Shown here piece after piece: positions 30,812 through 38,861 of a DNA stretch of 46,572 nucleotides. This DNA is from Bacteroidales bacterium (GTDB lineage Bacteria > Bacteroidota > Bacteroidia > Bacteroidales > ML635J-15). Each line of letters starts with the position of its first letter. Positions within the stretch are counted from its first letter, which is position 1. The notes beneath the pieces are model-generated. The model saw nothing but the letters and a program-made list of their open reading frames with translations. It did no database searches and had not been told where the DNA came from. A program made the translations under genes and the position numbers. The stretch lies in the NCBI GenBank assembly GCA_027858835.1, contig JAQIBY010000167.1, positions 1-46,572 of the forward strand, written 5' to 3'.

Positions 30812-30933
30812 AGAAAAGGGTCGGATGCAACCGACCCTATTACTACATTAAATGAATATTGTGATGATAATTAAAATGTAGTATAAAACTTCTAAGAATT
30901 TTTTAATAGCCTCCCAGGGGGCTTTTTTCTTTT
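30812..30933 (+). ncRNA. Candidate antisense RNA to the 29-aa hydrophobic peptide gene
   Basis: A roughly 120-nt transcript is bounded by the promoter at 30776-30806 and by the hairpin AGCCTC-ccag-GGGGCT with TTTTTTCTTTTT (30908-30934). It would contain a 5' hairpin (AGGGTCGG/CCGACCCT) and be fully complementary to the small ORF 30848-30937. Both ends are predicted by eye only. Part of the hairpin coincides with codons of the peptide gene, so it could be accidental. Confidence 0.45.
30817..30838 (-). terminator. Terminator of the minus-strand small peptide gene
   Basis: On the minus strand AGGGTCGG and CCGACCCT form an 8-bp stem with a 6-base loop, followed by TTTCTTTTG. It lies 9 bases after the TAA of the 29-aa ORF. 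Confidence 0.75.
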
Positions 30934-30937
30934 TCAT
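30848..30937 (-). CDS. 29-aa hydrophobic membrane peptide (type I toxin-like or smalltalk-like)
   Basis: Not in the ORF track. It has an ideal Shine-Dalgarno (GGAGG, 7-base spacing), rare in Bacteroidota, and its own terminator. The peptide has a KKKK start, a tryptophan, and a C-terminal transmembrane helix (YYILIIITIFI). Two readings are possible. One is a small Bacteroidota phage-associated protein of the kind named smalltalk, which from memory occurs near phage-type amidase genes; an amidase gene lies 630 bp away. The other is a type I toxin, since a promoter and terminator on the opposite strand would yield an antisense RNA. A -7 box TATATTTG lies at 31011-31018 on this strand. Confidence 0.6.
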   Translation of the reverse strand: MKKKKAPWEAIKKFLEVLYYILIIITIFI

Positions 30938-30950
30938 ATATTTTCCTCCA

Positions 30951-31037
30951 TTATTTAGTGTTATAGCCGAGATCCCTTATTTTTTCTGGCGCAGCATTCA
31001 ACCAGTAATACAAATATAACTTATTTATAATTTTCAT
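30951..31037 (-). CDS. Possible 28-aa ORF upstream of the hydrophobic peptide
   Basis: MKIINKLYLYYWLNAAPEKI to DLGYNTK, ending 13 bases before the next ATG. AGGAG directly abuts its ATG, too close for a normal ribosome site. Composition looks protein-like, but there is no family support. It could be a leader ORF. Confidence 0.3.
   Translation of the reverse strand: MKIINKLYLYYWLNAAPEKIRDLGYNTK
31011..31018 (-). promoter_or_regulatory. -7 box (TATATTTG) for the small peptide gene
   Basis: An exact TAnnTTTG match on the minus strand, 73 bases before the ATG at 30937, inside the possible 28-aa ORF. No clear -33 TTG. Confidence 0.4.
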
Positions 31038-31327
31038 CTCCTTTTTAAATATTATACAATTTCGTTAAATTATTTAATCATATTTTAACGAATCTAAAAC
31101 AATCTTGTCACCTTAATTCACGTCACGTCAAATTTAAACACAATTATTATGTTGTTCAGCATATTTTATCAACATCGTTTTAAAGTCTCTAAATAATATA
31201 ATCATTTTTTGAAAAAAAGTAAAGTGTTTACAGTATTAAGATTACTTATAATTATTTAATACGGATTTTTCTGTCCTTTCATTTTCCTACTTACACACCC
31301 ATATTTGTTGGACAAAAACATACCGAT

Positions 31328-31576
31328 ATGATCAAAGCATTTGTCCGAAATTTATTCGACCAACTTTTTTACACTGACCACGGAGATACGGTAATAAGTC
31401 TATTTGGTGGTATATCAGGGAGTGTACTTGTTAGTAATACATTTTTTACAAACCTCGCAATTTCATGTGTTACTTGGTTGGTTGCCGGAATTTTTGGGGC
31501 TCTGGGGGCTTTACTTACGAAACACATTGTAAAATCAGTTATTCAATCAGCTAAAAACCGTCGCAATGAAAAATAA
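31328..31576 (+). CDS. Holin (probable)
   Basis: 82 aa. Two hydrophobic stretches (ISLFGGISGSVLV and ISCVTWLVAGIFGALGALL) and a basic tail (KNRRNEK), directly upstream of and overlapping the amidase by 11 bases. Size, topology and position fit a phage holin that opens the inner membrane to time lysis. Holins share little sequence, so the call rests on this context. Confidence 0.7.
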   Translation: MIKAFVRNLFDQLFYTDHGDTVISLFGGISGSVLVSNTFFTNLAISCVTWLVAGIFGALGALLTKHIVKSVIQSAKNRRNEK

Positions 31577-32369
31577 AGGCATCATGCAATTTATTGCCGG
31601 AGTATTATTGCTTGTTGGCTTAACGCTAATAGCAGGCCTCGGAAGTCAAGAAGCAAGCCTTGTACATGTTAATGACATGAAAGAATACAAGGTTCGTGTT
31701 GCTGTTATCGCTGGACATGGCGATGTCATTAATCGGGAATATCAGACTTACGGCAAACAAAGCCCAGAATGGACGGACGGACTTAAAGTTTATGAAGGCA
31801 GATCCACACATGACCTTGCGCTTCGCTTGGTTCTTAAACTCCGAAATGCTGAAATTGATGCTGAGCTTGTGAATCCTGAGTTAAGTGATATATCCTTAAA
31901 GGAAAGGGTTTATCGCTGCAATATGCTACATATGTTCGACCGGCGAACCGTTTGCGTTTTCTTGCATCACAACGCCCAGTCATCAAATCCGAAATACACA
32001 AGGTTTCCTCCCGACTTTGTCGATGAAGAAGGAAATGCAGGTTGGTTGAGTATTTTCTCCGGAGGAGCTACCGGTATTGAAGTGTTTACCTATTTCGGAC
32101 AATCGAAATCAGATGATTTGGCAACATTCATTATAAATGAGCTTGAAAACACATTTCCTGATATCACAATGCGTAAAGATATGAGCGATGGAGATCCTGA
32201 TAAGGAAGCCGGCTTTTATGTGCTGAAATACACATCGGGTCCGGCTGTATTAATTGAATTTCTGTTCATGACAACTTACCCAGATTGTAAAACAATAGCA
32301 GATCCTGTCGCGCGTGAAAAATACCTCGATGCAATTGTTCGGGCAATCATTAAATATGATGAGTTATGA
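31566..32369 (+). CDS. Endolysin: N-acetylmuramoyl-L-alanine amidase (Amidase_3) with signal anchor
   Basis: 267 aa. Residues about 7-26 are a hydrophobic segment rich in G, L and A (FIAGVLLLVGLTLIAGLG), possibly a signal-anchor-release type. The catalytic domain has the Amidase_3 zinc and catalytic residues: H in VIAGHG, E in VYEGRS, H in VFLHHNAQ, and E in VLIEFLF. It cleaves the bond between muramic acid and the stem peptide. It overlaps the holin (11 bases) and the first spanin gene (ATGA). Confidence 0.88.
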   Translation: MKNKGIMQFIAGVLLLVGLTLIAGLGSQEASLVHVNDMKEYKVRVAVIAGHGDVINREYQTYGKQSPEWTDGLKVYEGRSTHDLALRLVLKLRNAEIDAELVNPELSDISLKERVYRCNMLHMFDRRTVCVFLHHNAQSSNPKYTRFPPDFVDEEGNAGWLSIFSGGATGIEVFTYFGQSKSDDLATFIINELENTFPDITMRKDMSDGDPDKEAGFYVLKYTSGPAVLIEFLFMTTYPDCKTIADPVAREKYLDAIVRAIIKYDEL

Positions 32370-32908
32370 AAAAACTGATGTTATTCATTATTATAGTTTT
32401 AACCTTATCTAGCTGCGGCTGCCGCTGGGCTTCCCGAAACTGCCCGGGTGAAACAATTACCGATACAATTTTTCGGGTTGAAATTTATGATACTACCTTT
32501 TTTGATACAATCATTCAACCGATTCCTAATCGTATATTAAAACTGAAAGCCCTGGCATTAATTGACAGCCTTGGTTATGTACAACTACCGGAAACAACAG
32601 TTACTGAACATTACGGCAACTCCATTTCCGTCCGCATCGTTCACGACACGGTTTATGCTGAATCCCTAAACCGTGACAGCTTAATCACAGTGCTAAAATC
32701 CAACATCCGTAAAGAGTTCAGAAAAGAACACATCTCAAATTCTGAACAAAAAACCGTTATACAAAAGCCTAGCATTCGCAAAAAACTTATAACCCTGATT
32801 ATTATTTTAATCATCGCTTTCACAATCGGCTATATATATATGCCTCGTGCAATGCGACAAAATCTATTTTCTAAAATCAAAAGATTCTTTTCATCAATTT
32901 CACCCTGA
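32366..32908 (+). CDS. u-spanin-like lipoprotein, copy 1
   Basis: 180 aa. A lipoprotein signal (MKKLMLFIIIVLTLSSC, cysteine 17), a periplasmic helical/beta stalk (DTTFFDTIIQPIPNRI), and near the C-terminus a transmembrane segment (LITLIIILIIAFTIGYIYM) with a basic tail. An outer-membrane lipid anchor plus an inner-membrane helix in one chain is the layout of unimolecular spanins such as T1 gp11, which fuse the two membranes at the last step of lysis. It overlaps the amidase gene. The stop codon lies in the repeat tract that follows (CCCTGAG). Confidence 0.75.
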   Translation: MKKLMLFIIIVLTLSSCGCRWASRNCPGETITDTIFRVEIYDTTFFDTIIQPIPNRILKLKALALIDSLGYVQLPETTVTEHYGNSISVRIVHDTVYAESLNRDSLITVLKSNIRKEFRKEHISNSEQKTVIQKPSIRKKLITLIIILIIAFTIGYIYMPRAMRQNLFSKIKRFFSSISP

Positions 32909-33031
32909 GCAACGTCGAACAATCAGCAATCAACAATTCACCCTGAGGTTACTCGAAGGGTCAGCAATTAACAATCAGCAATCAGCAATCAGCAATCAAC
33001 AATCAACAATTAACAATTAACAATCAGCAAT
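32909..33031 (+). repeat. Heptamer repeat tract 1 with REP-like hairpin
   Basis: A run of TYARCAA heptamers (TCAGCAA, TCAACAA, TTAACAA), ending directly before the ATG of the next gene. It includes CCCTGAGGTTACTCGAAGGG (32941-32960), an interrupted palindrome found again at 35292 and 35830. Confidence 0.9.
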
Positions 33032-33532
33032 ATGAAAAACATACTTATAATATTATCCCTCATTCTCCTCACATCCTGCGGCTGCCGCTGGGCTTCCCGA
33101 AACTGCCCCGCTGAAATAATCCGCGAGACAGACACACTTATCGTGACTGAGATACACGACACAACATTCTTCGACACAATCATCCAGCCACTGCCTGATC
33201 GTATAATCAGATTAAAAGCCCTAGCGATGATTGACGAAATGGGTTACATCCAAATGCCTGAAACAACAGTTACTGATCATTACGGCAACTCCATTTCCGT
33301 CCGCATCGTTCACGACACGGTTTATGCTGAATCCCTAAACCGTGACAGCTTAATCACAGTACTCAAATCAAACATACGAAAGGAATTGAGATCAGAAAAC
33401 ACTAAGTTTATTCAGGTTAAAACTGAGAAAAATAAAAAAACTATAAGTGTGTTTTGGCGAATTATTGTTGTGCTAATTTTAGCAGTTATCATATTATCAC
33501 TTGTTTATGTAATTATCAAAAAATTCCCATGA
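33032..33532 (+). CDS. u-spanin-like lipoprotein, copy 2
   Basis: 166 aa with the same layout as the gene at 32366: lipoprotein signal (MKNILIILSLILLTSC), stalk, and C-terminal transmembrane helix (IIVVLILAVIILSLVYVII). An 83-base stretch (33278-33360) is identical to 32609-32691, and a 33-base stretch at the start of the mature protein is also identical, while the membrane ends differ. This points to duplication followed by divergence or gene conversion. It overlaps the next gene by 4 bases (ATGA). Confidence 0.75.
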   Translation: MKNILIILSLILLTSCGCRWASRNCPAEIIRETDTLIVTEIHDTTFFDTIIQPLPDRIIRLKALAMIDEMGYIQMPETTVTDHYGNSISVRIVHDTVYAESLNRDSLITVLKSNIRKELRSENTKFIQVKTEKNKKTISVFWRIIVVLILAVIILSLVYVIIKKFP

Positions 33533-35286
33533 CTAATCTCACGATAACACATACACCCGCAGCAATTGCTTTATCTGACAATGACTTGTTATTCAAAGTC
33601 GTTACCGATAACTATTTGCAATCTGCCGGCACCAAGGCTCATATTGCATTTTACTTTAACAGCATTCCTGCTGTTGGGGATTATTTCAGGATTGTCAGTG
33701 ATTATTTTGATTTGACATTCACATTTGTTGACGGTACTGCTGATAATTCAGGCTTGCAAATTAATCGCAATTGGAACGAGCTTTTTGAATTCAGAACCTT
33801 CATGCTTCTTGACTTGCAAAAGAATTACTACATAAACAAATATTTTAATGTCACACACGGTATTGATACAGATATTGATTATGTGAAAATCGAAGCGAAA
33901 GAGGTTGGCGATTTTAATTTAGCTCAACCTGATGATAGTACAGATTGTCCAGCCATGCTAGGTCCTCCCTATTACGACAATGACGGGGCAAATAAAACCT
34001 ATAGAAATAATTACCGGCTTGAAGGTAAATTAAGTATTTTAGATTTTGAAGACTCTATTATCCCAACACATGACACACAGGAAGCAGCATTTAATTATAA
34101 AAAAATGCCTGAATTGCAAGGCGGCTTTGCTTGGCCTGAAACTTTAGGAACAATTGAACGTCCTGATATGATTGCAGAATATCGCTTTCAGGTTTGGGAA
34201 AATGACAATAGTGTGAGATCTGCAATTTTCAAAACATCTATATTAAAAGTATTACAAGGCGGTGTTTCAAAAAAAGATTATAAAAGCTTAATTGATGCTG
34301 AAAGTACTTGGTACGAAATGTGGCAGGAAAACCAATGGTTTTTAACCTGGCAACCAAACGGACATGTAATTGATTTAAACAGCACATTGAAATTGTATCA
34401 CCTTTCGACCTATACCGGAAATGTTCGATTGTATTGGAAAATAAATGGTGACCCACAAAATGTCAATTTCATTGCGCTTGATGATTTGTTAGCCAATACC
34501 GTTTACGAGATCATTGCATCTCCCGGGCTTTTATTTTCATTTATGGGTAGCTATATTACGGATCTTGAATATTTCGACTTATGGCTTGAAAAGCAATCAG
34601 ATGGCACGGTACTTTCAGAAACTCGCAGATATTACATCGATTGGCAATATTGTGAATTTCGCAGGGAGTTTTTATTTTCAAACTCATACCGTGGCGCATA
34701 TGACACACTCAGGTTTACTGGCAAAGGTTCTGAAAGTTGGGAAACTGAATCATATACCTATGAACATAAAGTGTATGATGAAGAATTGAAGAAAATAAAC
34801 CAGTCACGATCAAAGCTTTCAAACCCTCAAAAAACAAACACTGGGTGGATATCGCGGGAAGTTCTGGAATATATGCAGGAATTTCTTTTGTCTGAGGATC
34901 GCTACGAAATAAGAAATGGCAAACTTTACCCGGTTTACATTACATCGAGCAAAATAACTAAGCGCGCTGATGGCGAATACATATACAGTCTTGAGATAGA
35001 GTTTCAATATTCATTTAATGAAGAATATTTCTCAAGCGTTGATGGCATTCAGGAACAATCAAATCCGGTATCTGGCGGCTCTAATTTCATCCCGCAAATT
35101 GGTGGCGCAGGTGGTGGTCATGTAATCATCGCACCAGACGGTACCGAAATGCAACAACGTGCTTATTTGAAATTCATTGGCGCTGGAGTTACCGTTACCG
35201 ACGATGAAGGCAACAATCAAACAATTGTCGAAATCGAAGGTGGAAAAACCGCCTCCGACCGTTTATACATGTTTAACAAATATTAA
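33529..35286 (+). CDS. Tail/baseplate or fibre protein
   Basis: 585 aa from the ATG at 33529, which overlaps the stop of the spanin gene; the track start at 33454 reads through the end of that gene in another frame. The body is beta-rich with many aromatic residues (YRFQVWENDNSVRSAIFKTSILKV). The end (HVIIAPDGTEMQQRAYLKF, then GAGVTVTDDEGNNQTIVEIEGG) is a segment I associate with tail fibre/tip proteins of Bacteroidota phages. It is followed by a repeat tract. Confidence 0.65.
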   Translation: MTNLTITHTPAAIALSDNDLLFKVVTDNYLQSAGTKAHIAFYFNSIPAVGDYFRIVSDYFDLTFTFVDGTADNSGLQINRNWNELFEFRTFMLLDLQKNYYINKYFNVTHGIDTDIDYVKIEAKEVGDFNLAQPDDSTDCPAMLGPPYYDNDGANKTYRNNYRLEGKLSILDFEDSIIPTHDTQEAAFNYKKMPELQGGFAWPETLGTIERPDMIAEYRFQVWENDNSVRSAIFKTSILKVLQGGVSKKDYKSLIDAESTWYEMWQENQWFLTWQPNGHVIDLNSTLKLYHLSTYTGNVRLYWKINGDPQNVNFIALDDLLANTVYEIIASPGLLFSFMGSYITDLEYFDLWLEKQSDGTVLSETRRYYIDWQYCEFRREFLFSNSYRGAYDTLRFTGKGSESWETESYTYEHKVYDEELKKINQSRSKLSNPQKTNTGWISREVLEYMQEFLLSEDRYEIRNGKLYPVYITSSKITKRADGEYIYSLEIEFQYSFNEEYFSSVDGIQEQSNPVSGGSNFIPQIGGAGGGHVIIAPDGTEMQQRAYLKFIGAGVTVTDDEGNNQTIVEIEGGKTASDRLYMFNKY

Positions 35287-35395
35287 TTTCACCCTGAGGT
35301 TACTCGAAGGGCAACAATCAACAATTAGCAATCAACAATTAGCAATCAACAATTAACAATCAGCAATCAACAATTAACAATTAACAATCAATAAT
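35287..35395 (+). repeat. Heptamer repeat tract 2 with REP-like hairpin
   Basis: CCCTGAGGTTACTCGAAGGG (35292-35311) followed by TYARCAA heptamers up to the ATG of the next gene at 35396. Confidence 0.9.
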
Positions 35396-35821
35396 ATGAA
35401 AAACATCGACCCCATATTCGGTTATACTCCGTTCACAAAAATCGCTAAAATAACAGGCGCTATTGTTACAACTATTGACCCGGCGCGCGAGCCTACTTTG
35501 CCAAATGCAGGAATTAAAGCACTCTACACCGCTGACACAGCCGGCTGCAAAATAACAAGCATAGACATAAAATGCCTTGCCGGTTCATCAACAGGTTTAG
35601 TGCTGTTATTCATCACTGATGACACCGACAACCTGTGCCTAGTGAAAGAAATAGCCGTTGAAACCTACACGCCTTCAGATACAGTTGCCGGCTTTGAAAC
35701 AACCGAAGTTTTTGAAGACTTCCAACTCGAACCCGGGCAAACACTTTATGCCGGCATGCTCTCAGTTGGCAGTGCCACAAACATAATAGCACACATCGCC
35801 GATTATTTAAAACCAGAATAA
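35396..35821 (+). CDS. Small tail-region protein between repeat tracts
   Basis: 141 aa, beta-rich, no signal peptide (AGIKALYTADTAGCKITSID, LEPGQTLYAGMLSVGSATNI). The pattern is that of small virion head/tail fibre or trimerisation proteins. It is flanked on both sides by heptamer repeat tracts. No family recognised. Confidence 0.6.
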   Translation: MKNIDPIFGYTPFTKIAKITGAIVTTIDPAREPTLPNAGIKALYTADTAGCKITSIDIKCLAGSSTGLVLLFITDDTDNLCLVKEIAVETYTPSDTVAGFETTEVFEDFQLEPGQTLYAGMLSVGSATNIIAHIADYLKPE

Positions 35822-35993
35822 CAATTTTACCCTGAGGTTACTCGAAGGGCAACAATCAACAATCAGCAATTAACAATCAGCAATTAACAATCAGCAATTA
35901 ACAATTAACAATTAACAATTAACAATTAACAATTAACAATCAGCTATTAACAATCAGCAATTAACAATCAGCAATTAACAATTAACAATCAAT
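35822..35993 (+). repeat. Heptamer repeat tract 3 with REP-like hairpin
   Basis: The longest tract, about 20 TYARCAA units after CCCTGAGGTTACTCGAAGGG (35830-35849). It ends at the ATG of the next gene (35994). Confidence 0.9.
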
Positions 35994-36677
35994 ATGTCAC
36001 AATTCAAAGGATTTGCAAAAAAACAATTTAGAGGCTTCCCGGACAAACCATTCGGCAACAACCGTGGCTTTCCACAACCTGCACGTTGGTACACCGCAGA
36101 CCCTCGCTATCTTGTTTTAAACAGTTCAAACGAAGTGCTTGAGATGATTGATAGGGGTTATGATCAGGTCAACGCTACTCCTTATATTAATAGACCTATT
36201 TTTGTGCCCGATGATGAATATTTTGGTCAATCAATTTACCATTCAACTGGTGGCATCAATGTTGATATATCTGGGAAATCAAACTATACTGTTATAGCTT
36301 TAACTAGGCAGTATAGTAACTATATGAACCCCATTCGTTTTGATAACCATTATATTAGGCATCTCCGGTATTCAACTTGGACTTATCACTATCTATATGA
36401 CTTATCAAATACAATAATAGGTACCGGATTTATACCGCTTGTGTCTAATAACACCTATTGGGGGCTTATTTATGCTCTTGAAGTTACCGCTTCAAAATTG
36501 ATACAGCGATATCCAACAATAAAAGAAATAGATGTTAATCTTAATTCTAATAATATAGCTTTTACAGACACACTCATGGGTCGTGGTCATACACGTGAAA
36601 TTATGATCTTTGACAATTCACTTGATAATTCCCAAATAATAAACGTGATGAACTTCATGACATCTCAAATCCCTTAA
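35994..36677 (+). CDS. Probable receptor-binding/tail fibre protein with LamG-like end
   Basis: 227 aa. Basic N-terminus (MSQFKGFAKKQFRGFPDKPF), then a beta-rich body with aromatic-rich loops (RFDNHYIRHLRYSTWTYHYLYD). It ends GRGHTREIMIFDNSLDNSQIINVMNFM, the typical closing strand and helix of LamG/concanavalin-like domains in phage fibres. Host recognition is inferred from this end and from the location among tail genes. More AT-rich in the middle than its neighbours. Confidence 0.6.
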   Translation: MSQFKGFAKKQFRGFPDKPFGNNRGFPQPARWYTADPRYLVLNSSNEVLEMIDRGYDQVNATPYINRPIFVPDDEYFGQSIYHSTGGINVDISGKSNYTVIALTRQYSNYMNPIRFDNHYIRHLRYSTWTYHYLYDLSNTIIGTGFIPLVSNNTYWGLIYALEVTASKLIQRYPTIKEIDVNLNSNNIAFTDTLMGRGHTREIMIFDNSLDNSQIINVMNFMTSQIP

Positions 36678-36680
36678 CTT

Positions 36681-37073
36681 ATGAGACGCTACACCTACAT
36701 AACAAAAACAAACGCCATCACCGGCACTTCAACAATTCAACGTTACCGGTCCCGTGATGGCATTACTCGCACGACTGACACCACTGTCACGGCTGACGAC
36801 AATGATTACCAGTATTGTCTTGAGCACTCTCCCGAGAGCATTACAACTGAAGACATCACACAACAATATTACGATCAGCGTATGATTGAGGTCAAACAGC
36901 AACGCCGCGATCGATTCCACAACGAAGTTGATGACCTCACTGCCGAACTCGCACGAAGGCGAGAAATAAAGACCATCACCGTCGAAAAAGAGCAAACTAT
37001 CGTTTCAGAAATCGCCCGGCTAAGTGATGAGATCTTGCAATCACTCCCATATCCCGAAATACCAAACAATTAA
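36681..37073 (+). CDS. Possible fibre assembly chaperone
   Basis: 130 aa, 3 bases after the fibre-like gene. The first half is beta-rich and the second half a charged coiled coil (QQRRDRFHNEVDDLTAELARRREIKTI). A small coiled protein right after a fibre gene is often a fibre assembly chaperone, but no sequence motif confirms this. Its stop codon comes from the repeat tract that follows. Confidence 0.5.
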   Translation: MRRYTYITKTNAITGTSTIQRYRSRDGITRTTDTTVTADDNDYQYCLEHSPESITTEDITQQYYDQRMIEVKQQRRDRFHNEVDDLTAELARRREIKTITVEKEQTIVSEIARLSDEILQSLPYPEIPNN

Positions 37074-37132
37074 CAATCAGCAATCAACAATCAGCAATCA
37101 ACAATTCACAATTAACAATTCACAATTAACTC
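37065..37132 (+). repeat. Heptamer repeat tract 4
   Basis: TYARCAA units plus TTCACAA variants between the stop region of 36681-37073 and the ATG at 37133. No REP-like hairpin in this copy. Confidence 0.85.
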
Positions 37133-38824
37133 ATGAAAATAACCGTCAACAATATCAATTTACATTTATCACCGAAAACAAAAATTCGGTTTAGCTTGAA
37201 AAGTGCGATTTTCAGCAGTGATGGCTCGTATTCCTTTCCCTTTAATTTACCCGCTACCTATGAAAATAGAAAGGCTTTAGGTTTTCCAGCCAGGCTCAGT
37301 TTAAAACAAAAAAGCAAGTCATTTGATTGCATCCTGCAAATTTCGTCTCGCACCTTTGAAGCATCTTTGTTTGTCATTGATGCCAATGATGATGAAATAA
37401 GAGTGTCCGTTCTGTTAAATGACATCTTATATAATCGTGATGGGAAAACACTCATTACAGATTTGAATTATGATGAAATACCATTGTCTTTAAATGATGT
37501 AGATGCTGAGACATATTTAAATGACAGCCTAACATCCGGTTATCCGGATTATAAGTTTGTATTACCTGAATTTGTAAGTACTGAAAACGGATTCGGAGCT
37601 GCAAATCAGTATGTATTTTTTGATAATAATGCACAAGGTGTTGATGCAGTTCCCGGTATTAAATATCCTGAAAGCTCCTTGATGCCACAGATATATTTAA
37701 AATATGTGATTGATCAGTTTCTTGCAGATTTTGATTACAAACTTACGGCAGATGATTTCTTTCAAATCACAGAAATTAATAAGTTGCTGGTACTTGGAGT
37801 TGGTGGAGTGCGATACTCTGCAGATCCTAATTATAGGAAAATAATTATTAAAGATCATTTGCCTTACGTGAGTTTCCTCGAATTGGTTGAGAGGCTTAAA
37901 CACACGTTTTCAGCAACATTTTTTAAAAATCATTTTACAAAAGAGGTAAAATTAAAGCTTCTGAAAAACATTTTAACCGCAAGCCCTCAAGTCGATTTGA
38001 CAAAGCGGGCTAAAATTACGGACATAATGTCTGATAAAATGCTGGACGGATTTGTCTTGTCACACGAATTTTCAGAAACTGACGATATTTGGAAAGAAAA
38101 GGTACACGACATGCGTGATGAAGTTGTAACAGCCACTTATACATCTTTATCAAACGTTAATGATGACGCCCATGTTTCCGGGGAATTCTTTCTTGTTGAA
38201 CCATTTGTCGGTCATCCACGTTCGGCTTATTACCGATTTAACTCATCCGGAAATTATGAATTGTTTTCTTATAAGTTTCAGAGTTACTTAAATGGAGATA
38301 TAAATGGAAACCTTGAGAAATTTGAAAAACAAATTACTGGTCCGCTTACACTCCCTTGGGACTTTGATTACAATTATCACCGCTATTTCATTTCTCCATT
38401 ATTTGTCGTTCCACAAGAAAAACGCAAGGATCAAACTTTAAGACTTTTATTTTACCGGGGAATGCAACCAGGAGGAATGACCCCAATTGATCCACATTAT
38501 CCCGACGGAATTGACATCCCGCTTGCATCAATGGATGTTTGGAGTTATTTAGATGTAAAGGTTCCTGGGGCAAATCTCGCACTTCGCAATGACGGACAAT
38601 ATGGTCTCGTAGAAAATTTTTGGAAAAATTGGATAAATTGGTCGTTAACTACTCGCTTACCGGTTAAAGCAATTTCAACAATGGCATTTCCAGAAATAAT
38701 GGAACTCGATTTTTCTCTACCGGTACGGATTGACACAGAAAACTATCTTATTAATTCAATGGATTTTGAAGTAGATATTGATGATGAAATAAAATTTGTA
38801 AAAATGAATTTGGAACGTTTGTAA
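37133..38824 (+). CDS. Tail tip/baseplate structural protein
   Basis: 563 aa, no signal peptide. The N-terminus (MKITVNNINLHLSPKTKIRF, then SDGSYSFPFNLPAT) and the beta-rich body resemble tail proteins of Bacteroidota siphoviruses that I recall only as unnamed tail proteins. It could be the distal tail or hub component. It is the last virion gene before the lipoprotein moron. Confidence 0.6.
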   Translation: MKITVNNINLHLSPKTKIRFSLKSAIFSSDGSYSFPFNLPATYENRKALGFPARLSLKQKSKSFDCILQISSRTFEASLFVIDANDDEIRVSVLLNDILYNRDGKTLITDLNYDEIPLSLNDVDAETYLNDSLTSGYPDYKFVLPEFVSTENGFGAANQYVFFDNNAQGVDAVPGIKYPESSLMPQIYLKYVIDQFLADFDYKLTADDFFQITEINKLLVLGVGGVRYSADPNYRKIIIKDHLPYVSFLELVERLKHTFSATFFKNHFTKEVKLKLLKNILTASPQVDLTKRAKITDIMSDKMLDGFVLSHEFSETDDIWKEKVHDMRDEVVTATYTSLSNVNDDAHVSGEFFLVEPFVGHPRSAYYRFNSSGNYELFSYKFQSYLNGDINGNLEKFEKQITGPLTLPWDFDYNYHRYFISPLFVVPQEKRKDQTLRLLFYRGMQPGGMTPIDPHYPDGIDIPLASMDVWSYLDVKVPGANLALRNDGQYGLVENFWKNWINWSLTTRLPVKAISTMAFPEIMELDFSLPVRIDTENYLINSMDFEVDIDDEIKFVKMNLERL

Positions 38825-38839
38825 AAAACTGTATCTTTA
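38810..38839 (+). promoter_or_regulatory. Promoter of the second lipoprotein moron (TTG-N19-TATCTTTA)
   Basis: TTG (38810-38812), 19-base spacer, TATCTTTA (38832-38839), one base from the -7 consensus. It lies in the last codons of the tail gene, 22 bases before the ATG at 38862. Confidence 0.6.
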
Positions 38840-38861
38840 CACAAACAAACAAACAACTGCT

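Noticed and set aside
32905-37132. CRISPR array in the repeat-rich tail region
   Set aside because: Units are 7 bp and contiguous, with no unique spacers of uniform length and no cas genes.
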